A DNA stretch of 64,000 bases from an uncultured Lachnospiraceae bacterium (GTDB taxonomy: Bacteria; Bacillota; Clostridia; Lachnospirales; Lachnospiraceae). Position 1 is the stretch's first letter. Every line of letters begins with the position of its first letter. Below the pieces are notes generated by a model that worked only from the letters and a program-made list of their open reading frames with translations, was not told where the DNA came from and made no database searches. The position numbers and the translations under genes are program-made. The stretch is from NCBI GenBank assembly GCA_905235745.1, contig CAJOMN010000004.1:1-64000 (forward strand), in the 5' to 3' direction. This document shows positions 18,825 to 28,096 of the stretch, in pieces.

Positions 18825-18856
18825 ATAGTAAACCACGAATTTAATTCGTTTACTAT
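18825..18856. repeat. ATAGTAAACGAATT palindromic element
   Basis: Arms ATAGTAAACCACGAATT (18825-18841) and AATTCGTTTACTAT (18843-18856) are mirror images apart from a 3-base insertion in the left arm. Located 54 bases upstream of the nrdD ATG. Related copies occur at 8264-8296, 29827-29859 and 54287-54315. Confidence 0.6.
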
Positions 18857-18935
18857 TGTCTGAGATTTGAATAACGCTATGACTTGCGTACGTCAAAAAG
18901 TATAGCATCGGGAAATAAGGAAGTCAACATAAAAA

Positions 18936-18951
18936 ATACAATATCTTATGT
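18936..18951 (-). promoter_or_regulatory. NrdR box (proximal)
   Basis: ATACAATATCTTATGT matches the NrdR consensus acaCwAtATaTwGtgt at 13 of 16 positions. It pairs with a second box 31 bases away. NrdR represses ribonucleotide reductase genes when dATP is plentiful. Confidence 0.75.
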
Positions 18952-18966
18952 CAACTTTCACGTTAA

Positions 18967-18982
18967 CCACAAAATATTGTAT
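18967..18982 (-). promoter_or_regulatory. NrdR box (distal)
   Basis: CCACAAAATATTGTAT matches the NrdR consensus at 13 of 16 positions. Start-to-start distance to the proximal box is 31 bases, three helical turns, the arrangement expected for cooperative NrdR binding. Both lie 165-211 bases upstream of nrdD. Confidence 0.75.
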
Positions 18983-19043
18983 CGGGAAATCATTGGATTT
19001 ATAAGATTATTGTTAACCATGCACAAAAATATAACGTGATTTT

Positions 19044-20009
19044 TTACCTGCTGCTCAGGAAAACATTCTCACGCAATGCCGTCGTGTCATCGGGATATAT
19101 CTGAAGGTATTCTTCAATGCTCCTTTTGGCGGATTCAAAATCATACAGCCTTTCATATGCCACAACCCTGTCAAACATCATGCCGCCGGCTCCCTCTCCG
19201 CCCCCAAGGTCAAGACCCGTTTCGATCACCTCCAAAGCGCCCTCATAATCACCGGTTTCGAGCCTGCACCGCGCAAGCTGCTCGTATAACCTGCCCGCGG
19301 AGGGATTTTCACGTATGTAATCGGAATAAAGCGTCATTGCATATGACATATCTCCGAGTGCCTCATAGGTCTTCCCGAGGTAAAGCGTAAGGCTCTCATT
19401 GTTCTGCGTCTTTCTCGCCGTTTCAAGATCGCTCCTTGCATCCGTATAGGAACCCATATAGTATTCGACAACGCCTTTATTGTAATCGGAAAGCTTATCG
19501 CCTGCTGCCAGCGCTCTTTCAAGATATCCTGACGCCTCGCTGTCATAGCCTTTGGCATGAAGTTCCTCATAGATCCCGACATATCTGTCATAGTTGTCGG
19601 GTGCAAGCGACACCGTCATGTCAAAATCCCTTAAGGCTTCATCTATTGCTCCGAGCGCAAGTTCGATCTTGCCCCTGACATAGTATGCGCCGTCATCGCC
19701 CGGCCTTATGGCGATTATCGAATCAAGCGTCTGCCAGGCGCCCTCGGCGTCTCCCATCTTGTACTGCGCTACAGCCATATAATAGGAGATATCTATATCC
19801 GCCGTCTCTATCAGACCGTTCGAGCACGAAAGCGCCGCTGTGAACGAATCCATCGCTCCATGATAGTCCCCGTCCGCTAGAAGCGCGATGCCGCGCGAGC
19901 GGTACGCAAGCTTTCCTTCCGGCTCCTTGCCGGCACTTTCGGAGCAGCCGGCAAGAAGAAACACCGCTGCGGTAAATGTTAATATGAAAATAAGTGATTT
20001 TGGTTTCAT
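19044..20009 (-). CDS. TPR-repeat lipoprotein
   Basis: Exported protein of 321 aa. The N-terminus has a lipoprotein signal with lipobox LLAGC (Cys at residue 22), so it should be lipidated by Lgt and tethered to the outer face of the membrane. The rest is a run of about seven 34-residue helical repeats of tetratricopeptide type, for example AYRSRGIALLADGDYHGAMD and YYVRGKIELALGAIDEALRD. TPR proteins are scaffolds; the partner is unknown. The ribosome site is weak. It is divergent from the TraX-like gene with only about 53 bases between starts, so the two promoters overlap. Confidence 0.88.
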   Translation of the reverse strand: MKPKSLIFILTFTAAVFLLAGCSESAGKEPEGKLAYRSRGIALLADGDYHGAMDSFTAALSCSNGLIETADIDISYYMAVAQYKMGDAEGAWQTLDSIIAIRPGDDGAYYVRGKIELALGAIDEALRDFDMTVSLAPDNYDRYVGIYEELHAKGYDSEASGYLERALAAGDKLSDYNKGVVEYYMGSYTDARSDLETARKTQNNESLTLYLGKTYEALGDMSYAMTLYSDYIRENPSAGRLYEQLARCRLETGDYEGALEVIETGLDLGGGEGAGGMMFDRVVAYERLYDFESAKRSIEEYLQIYPDDTTALRENVFLSSR

Positions 20010-20062
20010 AATATATGCCGTTGTGTTATATTATAGTGAGCGGATCAGGATCCGCATGGATT

Positions 20063-20815
20063 ATGGATAAGGATACGAACACAGTGTTTACAGCCAAAAA
20101 GCCACGTCTCTCATGCAATGTGTTAAAGCTCATTGCGTGTATTTTCATGTTCACGGACCACTTCGGCTACGGAGTACTGCACAACTATATGCTGACGCAC
20201 GGCATGGATCTTATGCCAGAGGAATACAAGCTCCTCAATACCGTATATGAGGTCTGTCACGGGATCGGACGCCTGGCATTTCCGATATTCTGTTTCTTCA
20301 TTGTTGAAGGATTCCTTCGCACCCGCAGCATACTCAAGTACATGGCGCGTATGGCCGTATTTGCGGTGATATCCGAGATACCGTTTGACCTCGGGCTCTA
20401 CGGCGTGCCATTTCGGTGGGAACATCAGAATATAATGGTAACCTTCCTGATAGCGCTCATTATGCTGTCCGTTATCAGATATATCGGGAACATCCGGGGG
20501 CTGTCAAACTTTATGATATGCTTCACAAGCATATGTGCCGTGATCGCATTCTCCGACATCGCCGTAATGCTTAATGCCGATTATTCATGGAAATGCATGC
20601 TGCTTACTGCCGTCCTGTACTTTACGAGAAATACCGGCACGTTCCGTTTACTTGCGGGAGCCGCTGCAACGAGCTGGGAGAAGTACGCTCCCCTGTCATT
20701 CCTGCTGCTGTACTTCTACGATCCGCAAACGCGGCCCGTGCACAAATACGCCTTCTATCTGTTCTATCCGCTCCATCTGCTTGTCATATACATGATCGCA
20801 TGGCTCCTGATCTGA
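20063..20815 (+). CDS. TraX-family membrane protein
   Basis: Polytopic membrane protein of 250 aa. The start region LSCNVLKLIACIFMFTDHFG and the segment GIGRLAFPIFCFFIVEGF are characteristic of the TraX family, whose F-plasmid member acetylates pilin. About eight hydrophobic segments are visible, ending LFYPLHLLVIYMIAWLLI. Chromosomal relatives are common in Firmicutes and probably act as membrane acyltransferases. I prefer ATG at 20063; upstream in-frame codons lie in the promoter region. GCGGATC-AG-GATCCGC at 20039-20054 is a small inverted repeat just before the start. Confidence 0.8.
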   Translation: MDKDTNTVFTAKKPRLSCNVLKLIACIFMFTDHFGYGVLHNYMLTHGMDLMPEEYKLLNTVYEVCHGIGRLAFPIFCFFIVEGFLRTRSILKYMARMAVFAVISEIPFDLGLYGVPFRWEHQNIMVTFLIALIMLSVIRYIGNIRGLSNFMICFTSICAVIAFSDIAVMLNADYSWKCMLLTAVLYFTRNTGTFRLLAGAAATSWEKYAPLSFLLLYFYDPQTRPVHKYAFYLFYPLHLLVIYMIAWLLI

Positions 20816-20817
20816 TC

Positions 20818-21915
20818 CTATCCGATATGACTTTCCCTGATCTGGTCTTTGAGACATCTGCTAAGATCCGTAAGAAAGGCTTTGATCCTGTGACGGATCG
20901 CGGGATCGAGTGAACCCGTTGCCGCTATCGCCTTCGCGGTTATTGCTGTCAGATTCCCCTTAAAATCATTCACGTCGGATACACCGGCCGCAACAAGCAC
21001 TTCATACATACTGTCAACAAACAGTTGTATATCTTCGGGATCCGCCCGCATCACCCATTCGTTGACCGCTTCATCCCCTATGCCGTAGTGTTCCTTCACC
21101 TCATCCCGGTACACAAAATCATCGTCTTCGACAATCCAGTTGAACGGATCATGCTGCATAAGGCCGAAGCTTTTCGCCTCGATCACCCTGTACTCTTCCT
21201 GCGACTGCAGCAGCATTCCTATTATTGACGATCGCGGAACAAACTTCTGTATTCTGTCCTTCACCGCGTCAAAGTCCGAATCGGCAAGCGTCTCTTTGGT
21301 AAATCCCGGGCCGTCCTGGGAATATATGAGGGTTATCCTGTCCCTTACGGGAGCGGAGCATTTCATTGCAGAGTATACGGCAAGATTGCCGCCTTTCGAA
21401 TGACCTCCGACCGAGAACGGACCCCTGATCCGTTCAGATACATAATGAAGATAATCAACGGCCTTGACCTGCGCGGGTACAGGCGTTATAAACGCCATGT
21501 TGAAATCTTCCTTCCACCCGATCATGGTCTCGTCGGTCCCACGGAATACCACATGGGTCACGCCGTCGGCAAGATAGGCTGTCACGGCGGAAAACTGCAT
21601 TTCCCATTTGCTGTTTACAAGATTGATATAATGGTTGAGCCTCACATCCGCGAACCGTCTTGACCCCGCCATAGCTTTGAACAGTTCCATATCCCTGCTG
21701 CCGGAACCGTCACCGGTAAACATATCCCCGGCGCCATCGGCAAGTTCGATGCTCTTTATCGTAACGGGCGGAAGCATCGTTCCGACCTTTGGCACCTTGC
21801 CGTCAAGCTTCAAATATGAAAACTGTGACAGGATCAGGGCATCAACCTTGTTGAATTCCTTCTCTTCAAATGTAAGGCTCCCGTATTGTTCAATATAATC
21901 AATAATGCTCTTCAT
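20818..21915 (-). CDS. DUF2974 (Mbeg1-like) alpha/beta-hydrolase
   Basis: Predicted cytoplasmic hydrolase of 365 aa. The nucleophile elbow VGGHSKGGNLAVYSAM (GxSxG form, Ser near residue 170) and HVVFRGTDETMIGWKEDFNM are hallmarks of the DUF2974 family, related to class 3 lipases. Substrate unknown. Its ATG overlaps the lgt stop by 4 bases, so both are made from one transcript; a lipid-related role fits but is inferred from context. Confidence 0.85.
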   Translation of the reverse strand: MKSIIDYIEQYGSLTFEEKEFNKVDALILSQFSYLKLDGKVPKVGTMLPPVTIKSIELADGAGDMFTGDGSGSRDMELFKAMAGSRRFADVRLNHYINLVNSKWEMQFSAVTAYLADGVTHVVFRGTDETMIGWKEDFNMAFITPVPAQVKAVDYLHYVSERIRGPFSVGGHSKGGNLAVYSAMKCSAPVRDRITLIYSQDGPGFTKETLADSDFDAVKDRIQKFVPRSSIIGMLLQSQEEYRVIEAKSFGLMQHDPFNWIVEDDDFVYRDEVKEHYGIGDEAVNEWVMRADPEDIQLFVDSMYEVLVAAGVSDVNDFKGNLTAITAKAIAATGSLDPAIRHRIKAFLTDLSRCLKDQIRESHIG

Positions 21916-22736
21916 GCAATGCCGCCGGAATCATATGTGCTGCGGCGCTTTTTGGTTAAAACGGCAAGGAATGCAAGACCGGCCGCAAACGTAAATATCG
22001 AAACAAACTGGGAAGTTGAAAGAGGACCGACCCAGCCCCTGTAATCGTCGCGCAGATACTCTATCGCAAATCTTCCGACACTGTACATGATAAGGTACAG
22101 CGACAATGCGATACCCGGAACATAAACAGTCTTTGCCGGGATCGTCTCACCGCCGCTCTTTGCGGGGCAGCACCTCAGATAGAGGATAAGCAGTATTACA
22201 AAGATCAGCATATCTCCCGCTGCCATTATCGGCTGTGTCGGAATAAGCCTTACCCCGGCAGGAGCAATGGCTCCTTCGGGAAATACAAGCGAAAAGCGCG
22301 AATCGGTCGGACGCCCGTAACAGCAGCCGGCGAGCAGACATCCGATCCGCCCGAGAGACTGGTTGAGCGGTACGCTGACGGCAAACAGATCACCATATTG
22401 GAGAAAATCAAGCTTTTTGACCTTACAGTATATCAGAATAGCCAGAAATCCCGTGATTATACCGCCGTATACAACAAAGCCCTCCGAGCTCAGCACGCCC
22501 CACGGGTCAGTAAACAGCATTCCGATCCCCGCTTCGGCTACTATATACATGAGCTTTCCGCCCATGTAGCCGAATATCAGCACGCACATACCCATGTTCA
22601 CAAAATCACCGTCCGACAGCCCCCGCCTCCCGGCAAGGTAACTGCCGACCAGTACCGCGGCAATAAAACCGAGTCCTACCATGAGGCCGTAGCCGTGTAC
22701 CGTAAATCTTCCTATACTGAATAAATCTATTGCCAT
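21912..22736 (-). CDS. lgt: Prolipoprotein diacylglyceryl transferase
   Basis: Integral membrane enzyme of 274 aa that transfers diacylglycerol to the lipobox Cys of prolipoproteins. Seen: FTVHGYGLMVGLGFIAAVLVG near the N-terminus, LNQSLGRIGCLLAGCCYGRPT (the Lgt signature with the essential Arg), and C-terminal RFAIEYLRDDYRGWVGPLSTSQ. Seven hydrophobic segments. It would modify at least the TPR and DUF3048 lipoproteins on either side. Confidence 0.96.
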   Translation of the reverse strand: MAIDLFSIGRFTVHGYGLMVGLGFIAAVLVGSYLAGRRGLSDGDFVNMGMCVLIFGYMGGKLMYIVAEAGIGMLFTDPWGVLSSEGFVVYGGIITGFLAILIYCKVKKLDFLQYGDLFAVSVPLNQSLGRIGCLLAGCCYGRPTDSRFSLVFPEGAIAPAGVRLIPTQPIMAAGDMLIFVILLILYLRCCPAKSGGETIPAKTVYVPGIALSLYLIMYSVGRFAIEYLRDDYRGWVGPLSTSQFVSIFTFAAGLAFLAVLTKKRRSTYDSGGIA

Positions 22737-22773
22737 GATCCGACCCTTTCTGCGTTTAACCTTTTATGACAAA

Positions 22774-22797
22774 GGGCGCGGACATCCGCCCGCGCCC
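22774..22797 (-). terminator. Terminator of the DUF3048 lipoprotein gene
   Basis: Stem GGGCGCGG / CCGCGCCC with an 8-base loop, followed on the minus strand by TTTGTCATAAAAGG. It lies just past the lipoprotein stop and before lgt. The T-run is short, so termination may be partial. Confidence 0.6.
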
Positions 22798-22812
22798 GGT
22801 CTGTTATAATAA

Positions 22813-23928
22813 TTACTGTACCGATAGTCCGCTCCACTTGTCATCCGGTATAAGAGCCACATAGGTCTTACCGGTATTAAGGACTATCTCGTTCCCGTCG
22901 TTGTCGAAATAACGTGTCGGAGTAACTTCATCTTCCTTGGACCATGTAACGGGGATCGCCTTTCCTTCCGTTATGAACCATCCGTCGCGCTGAAAGTCGA
23001 TGGCGTGGAACATCATATATCCGTTATCATCGAACTTGACATATCTGGCGTTCTGCAGAAGAACGTTCGTAAATCCGAGCTGCGCATCATTGTTGCCGGG
23101 ATCCGTATGCTTCTGACCGTATTCCGAATACATGTAAAGGTTTGTTGCCGGATCGTATTCAAGCTTTGAAGCATTGTGCTTGAATGGCAGTTCGATCCTG
23201 GTGCAGTCCTTGACTCCCGGAGCGCCCGACAGATCGTTGATCTCGCTGTCGCTTGATACAAACTGGTAATGCGGACCCGTATAATACTCGTTGTACGTTT
23301 TGGAAACGTTGCTCTTGCTCTCAAAATTCTTGTCAAGATCGCCCGTGCATATATACTCCGTGAATTCCCTTGATTTGCCGTTGTCTACTCTCGAGAACGT
23401 ACCCGAGAAATTATCGACATACGGTTTGGCAAGATAATCGTCTATATAGAAAGGACCTCCGTCGTGACATACGATCGCGTTCCATTCGGGTGCGATTACA
23501 AGGTTCGTCGGACGGGTACTACGTATGCTTCCGAGCTGGTCGATCTTCTCCCAGTCCTTGACCAGAACCATCAGTCGGGTGATGCCGTCATTGGCAAGGG
23601 AATTGGTCATCTCATATACAACATCCGCATACTGTGACAGACCGTAGTGCGGAAGCGCGGTCTTCTCGTTGTCGACCATCGCGGCTATAGGACGCTGATC
23701 CTTGAGCTCTTCCGCTATCCATTCATTGGTAAGTTCGCTTCTGTACATACCCTCATGCGAACCGTCATCCACAACTTCTTCCTCGATACTGATCGCAGGG
23801 GTATTGTTAACGACCTCGATCTGCGGAGCAGGTGCGACCGGAGTCTCTGCTGCTTCTTCATCATCCCCGCATCCGGCAAAGACCAGAGCCGAGCAAAGCG
23901 CAAGAAGAAGAACACTACTCTTTTTCAT
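22813..23928 (-). CDS. DUF3048 lipoprotein (YerB-like)
   Basis: Exported lipoprotein of 371 aa. Residues 1-21 form a signal with lipobox VFAGC, followed by an acidic, Ala/Pro-rich spacer. The body has two DUF3048-type parts: RPIAAMVDNEKTALPHYGLSQ ... VYEMTNSLANDGITRLMVL near residues 80-130, and the C-terminal PVTWSKEDEVTPTRYFDNDGN region. YerB-like proteins are extracellular and of unknown biochemical role. I start at 23928 because AGGAGGTTTTACATAATG is ideal; the longer frame to 24006 would hide the signal peptide. Confidence 0.92.
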   Translation of the reverse strand: MKKSSVLLLALCSALVFAGCGDDEEAAETPVAPAPQIEVVNNTPAISIEEEVVDDGSHEGMYRSELTNEWIAEELKDQRPIAAMVDNEKTALPHYGLSQYADVVYEMTNSLANDGITRLMVLVKDWEKIDQLGSIRSTRPTNLVIAPEWNAIVCHDGGPFYIDDYLAKPYVDNFSGTFSRVDNGKSREFTEYICTGDLDKNFESKSNVSKTYNEYYTGPHYQFVSSDSEINDLSGAPGVKDCTRIELPFKHNASKLEYDPATNLYMYSEYGQKHTDPGNNDAQLGFTNVLLQNARYVKFDDNGYMMFHAIDFQRDGWFITEGKAIPVTWSKEDEVTPTRYFDNDGNEIVLNTGKTYVALIPDDKWSGLSVQ

Positions 23929-24086
23929 TATGTAAAACCTCCTAAACAACTCTTTCTCATAAACCGTTGACATTATAACACCAATCTTCGGGACATTATA
24001 CCACAAGATAATGTGGTTGTCACTCTTTTATTGCACTATTTTTTCAATGGCTGTTCCCGGCGCCATTTCTTAGCATAGAGGCGGGG

Positions 24087-25073
24087 TCATCTCCGTCCGA
24101 AATATGTATCACGTATCTCGGCCGTGAACTTTTCGGCTCCCGCAGCGTTTAGATGGGATGTATCCGAAAAATACATGCCGTCATATACGCGAAGGTTCGT
24201 TTCATATTCGATATCCTCACAGACGGAGCTGATCTGTTTGATATAATTCCTGTAAGATGCATAGTAATGGACGCCCAGGCCATTATATGTTGCCGTATTG
24301 ACGGCCGGCTGCAGCAGTATCACGTGGATCCCGTTATCACTGCACAGTTTCAGGAGCTTCTGCATATATAATGTGATAAGCTTCGCATCGCCGTCGATCA
24401 CCATATCCTCATACGACGCTTCATATGATTCGTCATAGCATTCTTCAAGATCACCGAACGATCCGAGGCCGAATGATTCCGTAAGCTTTCCGTATGCCGC
24501 TGTGTTGCCGCCATACCTTCCGGTAAAACGGGCTGCGTTTATCGCAGGCAGATACTTGTTCGGGAGTCCGCACCTTGCCGACAGTTCATCCGTTATATAC
24601 CCGTCATACAGCACAGAGGCAGCGTCGCACGCTTTCGCATTGCCATACAGCTCCGGGAGCTTTGTAAGAGGTATCGCCTTGAAATATACCGTCCTCGTCT
24701 TGTAATTGTCTATGTGCCAGTAATGAAACGGAGCAAACATGATCACCGCGTTATCCGGCGCCGCGTGATTGTCAAGGTATTGTGCAAACATATAATACAT
24801 CTCTATGGATGTTGCTCCTCCGGCAGCAATATTGACGCATGATCCTATATCCCTTGGTATGACAGCGCTCATCGCGCCCGAATCTCCGAGTATTACCGTG
24901 TCAAAATCATCCCCTGCATATTCCTTTCCCTGCGCCGTGCGCTTGGAAAATCGCCATGCAGGGTACTCCTCGTCCATATAGCCAAGCGGGCACAGCAAAG
25001 TAAACCCGACAAGAAGTATTGCCGGAACCGCGGCAAGTATGCACTTTGCAATAAATTTAACCGTCTTTGACAT
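24087..25073 (-). CDS. Membrane-anchored SGNH-hydrolase-like protein paired with the MBOAT gene
   Basis: Protein of 328 aa with one N-terminal membrane helix (residues 5-27) and an extracellular SGNH-like fold. TVILGDSGAMSAV supplies the GDS nucleophile and DTSHLNAAGAEKF the Asp/His pair (DxxH). Such proteins accompany MBOAT acyltransferases and move an acyl group onto a cell-wall polymer outside the cell. The ATG at 25073 almost touches the MBOAT stop (TAATATG) and follows AGGATG, so the two are co-translated. Confidence 0.85.
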   Translation of the reverse strand: MSKTVKFIAKCILAAVPAILLVGFTLLCPLGYMDEEYPAWRFSKRTAQGKEYAGDDFDTVILGDSGAMSAVIPRDIGSCVNIAAGGATSIEMYYMFAQYLDNHAAPDNAVIMFAPFHYWHIDNYKTRTVYFKAIPLTKLPELYGNAKACDAASVLYDGYITDELSARCGLPNKYLPAINAARFTGRYGGNTAAYGKLTESFGLGSFGDLEECYDESYEASYEDMVIDGDAKLITLYMQKLLKLCSDNGIHVILLQPAVNTATYNGLGVHYYASYRNYIKQISSVCEDIEYETNLRVYDGMYFSDTSHLNAAGAEKFTAEIRDTYFGRR

Positions 25074-25074
25074 A

Positions 25075-26526
25075 TTACATCCTGGAATATATAAACTCCG
25101 TGCCGGTAAGGTTTGCGGAAAACAATATCGCGGTAAGAAGCGCATAATAGATCGTCCAGCGCCAGAATGCCGGAATATCCGCGATCAGCGCGGGAGTATC
25201 ACAGTTTCTCTTATATGCCGCCTTATCGGCAGCAAGAACAAACAGCATCATCACAAGTACGAGCGCGAGATTAAACCGGCCGAGGCCAAGGGTAACCATA
25301 TCTTTTGCGTCAGACAGCGAAAACCGCGTAAATATCCCCTTTACGGCCTGCCATGCTTTTGCGGTGTTTTCGTTTGCAAAGAATATGAACGTAAATGAAA
25401 CGAGCAGGTATACTCCGATCCTTTGCAATGATACGCGAAGCCTGCCGCAAAAACTGCGAAGTCTGCTCCCCTCGCGCATCAGGCCTGCTATCAGGCCCGC
25501 GACAGCATTCCTTGCCGGCATCATAAGCTGTCCCGCTATGTTGAACAGTCCGTTCAGAGCGCCCCATATTATAAATGTCCGGTTCGCTCCGTGCCATATT
25601 CCGCTGACGACAAGTACCACGAAAATATTGACATATTTTCTTACCCTGCCTTTCCGGCTCCCGCCGAGCGGTATGTACAGATAATCGCGAAACCACTCCG
25701 AAAGCGTAACATGCCACCTGCGCCAGACCTCCGGCATGCTCGCCGAATAGAACGGCTGGCGGAAGTTTTCCCTCATCCTGATACCGAGTATATATCCGCT
25801 TCCGATCGCGATCTGCGAATACCCCTCAAAATCGCAGTAGAGCATGAACAGATACAATACCGCGGCAGCAGCTATTGCAAATCCCGACCTGGCATTCGCG
25901 TCCGCATATACATTGTCAACTATTATGGACAGTCTCCCGGCTATGGCAAGCTTCAGAAAATACCCCCACAGCATCTTCTGCATTCCGACCTTCGTACGTT
26001 CAAACGAAAAATCATCCGCAGCGTTTATCTGAGGTATTATATCCCCCGCACGGTTGATGGGACCCGATACTATACTCAGGAAGAACGACAGAAAGAGGGC
26101 AAGCTTTAGAAAATTCTTTTCCGGTCTTATCTTTCCCCGGTAAACATCCGCAATGTAAGAGACAGCCTGAAATGTATAGAACGATATGCCGAGAGGAAGC
26201 ACTATATCAAACCGTATGCGGCTTCCGGCAAGCCCAAGCGTAAAATCAAGATATTTTAATATGAACAGTATCCCGATAAGTACAATAACTGCCGCCGCCG
26301 TTACCGCCTTTTTGGCGCCGCCGGATTCCGTATATGAAAGCACGATCCCGGTAATATACGTTATAACCGTGGAAACTGCGAGCAGGAGCAAAAAGCCGCC
26401 GCTTCTTGAATAATAAAAGATCCAGCTTACCGCCAGGAGCCAGATGTACCTGAACCTTTTGGGCAGCAGATAATATACCAGTACCGCCGGCGGAAACAGG
26501 ATTATATATGAAATAGTGTTAAACAT
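25075..26526 (-). CDS. MBOAT-family O-acyltransferase (AlgI/DltB-like)
   Basis: Polytopic membrane acyltransferase of 483 aa with about ten to twelve hydrophobic segments. Seen: FNTISYIILFPPAVLVYYLLP start, FPLGISFYTFQAVSYIADVYRG near residue 110, PEVWRRWHVTLSEWFRDYLY near 250, and the catalytic-type His in VVSGIWHGANRTFIIWG near 290. It passes acyl groups across the membrane for O-acetylation or D-alanylation of surface polymers. No dltA/dltC carrier genes are adjacent, so polysaccharide O-acetylation is more likely. Confidence 0.93.
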   Translation of the reverse strand: MFNTISYIILFPPAVLVYYLLPKRFRYIWLLAVSWIFYYSRSGGFLLLLAVSTVITYITGIVLSYTESGGAKKAVTAAAVIVLIGILFILKYLDFTLGLAGSRIRFDIVLPLGISFYTFQAVSYIADVYRGKIRPEKNFLKLALFLSFFLSIVSGPINRAGDIIPQINAADDFSFERTKVGMQKMLWGYFLKLAIAGRLSIIVDNVYADANARSGFAIAAAAVLYLFMLYCDFEGYSQIAIGSGYILGIRMRENFRQPFYSASMPEVWRRWHVTLSEWFRDYLYIPLGGSRKGRVRKYVNIFVVLVVSGIWHGANRTFIIWGALNGLFNIAGQLMMPARNAVAGLIAGLMREGSRLRSFCGRLRVSLQRIGVYLLVSFTFIFFANENTAKAWQAVKGIFTRFSLSDAKDMVTLGLGRFNLALVLVMMLFVLAADKAAYKRNCDTPALIADIPAFWRWTIYYALLTAILFSANLTGTEFIYSRM

Positions 26527-26602
26527 TATAATTCCCCGTCTTGTTTGAAATAAACTATTATATTATAATGTATCGATGTTACTGTTGTAAATCTCATGGT
26601 CA

Positions 26603-27181
26603 ATGTCGGAAAAAAGGATGGGCAGTAAAGACAGACGGAAAGCTAAACAGAATACGGAAACTTCGCTTGCGCGCGAAGTATTCGAATGGATACTCGTCAT
26701 CGTGATATCCGCCGCGCTCGCGTTTGCACTTGATAAATTCATAATAGTAAACGCCAAGATCCCGTCGGCGTCCATGGAACCTACGATCATGACCGGCGAC
26801 CGTCTCATCGGCAGCCGGCTCGCATACAAAGATGAGGATCCGCAGCGGGGGGATGTGGTGATATTCCTGTTCCCCGACAACGAAGAGGAATATTTTATCA
26901 AGCGTGTGATCGGTCTTCCCGGGGAGACCGTAAACATCCGCAGCGGAAAGGTATATATCAACGACTCCCCGTATCCGCTTGATGAATCCGCATATATAGT
27001 TACCGAACCTCTCGGCGACTTTGGCCCTTACGTTGTTCCCGAGGGAGCATATTTCATGATGGGAGATAACAGAAACAATTCACTGGATTCAAGATTCTGG
27101 AATCAGAAATACGTATATAAGGACAAGATACTCGGCAAGGCATGGGTACGATATTTCCCGCATCCTTCCGGGATAAAATAG
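26603..27181 (+). CDS. lepB: Signal peptidase I
   Basis: Membrane-bound type I signal peptidase (192 aa) that removes Sec signal peptides. One N-terminal membrane helix (about 28-48), catalytic Ser in IPSASMEPTIMTGD, catalytic Lys in YFIKRVIGLPGE, and the C-terminal box MMGDNRNNSLDSRFW. An alternative ATG at 26618 lies just after GGAAAAAAGG and may be the true start. It converges with fruK, 3 bases between stops. Confidence 0.96.
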   Translation: MSEKRMGSKDRRKAKQNTETSLAREVFEWILVIVISAALAFALDKFIIVNAKIPSASMEPTIMTGDRLIGSRLAYKDEDPQRGDVVIFLFPDNEEEYFIKRVIGLPGETVNIRSGKVYINDSPYPLDESAYIVTEPLGDFGPYVVPEGAYFMMGDNRNNSLDSRFWNQKYVYKDKILGKAWVRYFPHPSGIK

Positions 27182-27184
27182 GCG

Positions 27185-28096
27185 CTATCTGATCAGCCTG
27201 TACAGCTGCATTATCTCATCGCCGCTCGCAAATCCCTCGTTAAAAGCGCACGCGCTTCCCGCGCATACTCCCAGACAGAGTGCATCTTCCATATCCCCGC
27301 TGTCAATATACCCCGCGATAAATCCGGCAACCATTGCATCACCCGAACCTACACTGTTAACAACTATTCCTGCGGGGGCGCTCCTTGTATACACCTGCCC
27401 GTCTCCCGTTACCAGTATGGCACCGTCCTCTCCCATAGAGACAAGAACATTTGTGGCTCCTTTATCCTGAAGCCGTTTGGCGGCGCTGATGATGGCACCT
27501 GTATCCGATACAGAGTATTCCTCATGGAAAAGCTCTGACAGCTCATCAATATTCGGCTTGATCAGGAACGGGTGATAGCACAGCGAATTAACAAGCGGTT
27601 CTCCGGTCGTGTCAAGTATGACTTTCGTATCCCTGTTCGGAAGTTCCGATATGAGCGAGGCAAAAGCATCGCTTTCCATATTGGCACCGGCCGCTCCGGC
27701 AAGTATTATCATATCGTCGCCGCCTATCTGCCGCATGCTTTCTCTCAGCGCTTTCATACTGACCGCATCAACAAACGGACCCGGAGCATTTATCTCGGTC
27801 TCCTTCTCGGCGCACAGCTTGATGTTTATACGCGAATGTCCTTCGGGAAGATGTACAAAACCGGTCATTATACCTTTCTTCTGCAGTCCTTCCTCGATCT
27901 CCCTTCCGGTAAATCCGGCAACAAATCCGAGAGCCGTATTGTCTATTCCGAGTTCCCTAAGAACCTGCGATACATTTACTCCCTTTCCTCCATATAGATA
28001 AGCTGCCCTCCTCATCCGGTTCAGCTTTCCCGCCTCAAGATTATCGACCGTAACAAGATAATCGATCGACGGATTGTACGTAAGTGTGTAGATCAT
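27185..28096 (-). CDS. fruK: 1-phosphofructokinase (PfkB family)
   Basis: Sugar kinase of 303 aa. Seen: MIYTLTYNPSIDYLVTVD start, YGGKGVNVSQVLRELG, PFLIKPNIDELSELF and the catalytic loop VNSVGSGDAMVAGFIAGY near residue 250. FruK phosphorylates fructose 1-phosphate; tagatose-6-phosphate kinase is a close alternative that motifs alone do not exclude. No fructose PTS genes are nearby. The ATG overlaps the stop of the upstream SGNH gene by 4 bases. Confidence 0.88.
   Translation of the reverse strand: MIYTLTYNPSIDYLVTVDNLEAGKLNRMRRAAYLYGGKGVNVSQVLRELGIDNTALGFVAGFTGREIEEGLQKKGIMTGFVHLPEGHSRINIKLCAEKETEINAPGPFVDAVSMKALRESMRQIGGDDMIILAGAAGANMESDAFASLISELPNRDTKVILDTTGEPLVNSLCYHPFLIKPNIDELSELFHEEYSVSDTGAIISAAKRLQDKGATNVLVSMGEDGAILVTGDGQVYTRSAPAGIVVNSVGSGDAMVAGFIAGYIDSGDMEDALCLGVCAGSACAFNEGFASGDEIMQLYRLIR

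Noticed and set aside
20063..20815. TraX-like gene as a sign of a conjugative element
   Set aside because: No other transfer, relaxase or integrase genes occur; chromosomal TraX-like proteins are common.
26741..26753. TAGTAAACG inside lepB as a copy of the palindromic element
   Set aside because: It is in coding sequence (IVNAK) and has no mirror arm.
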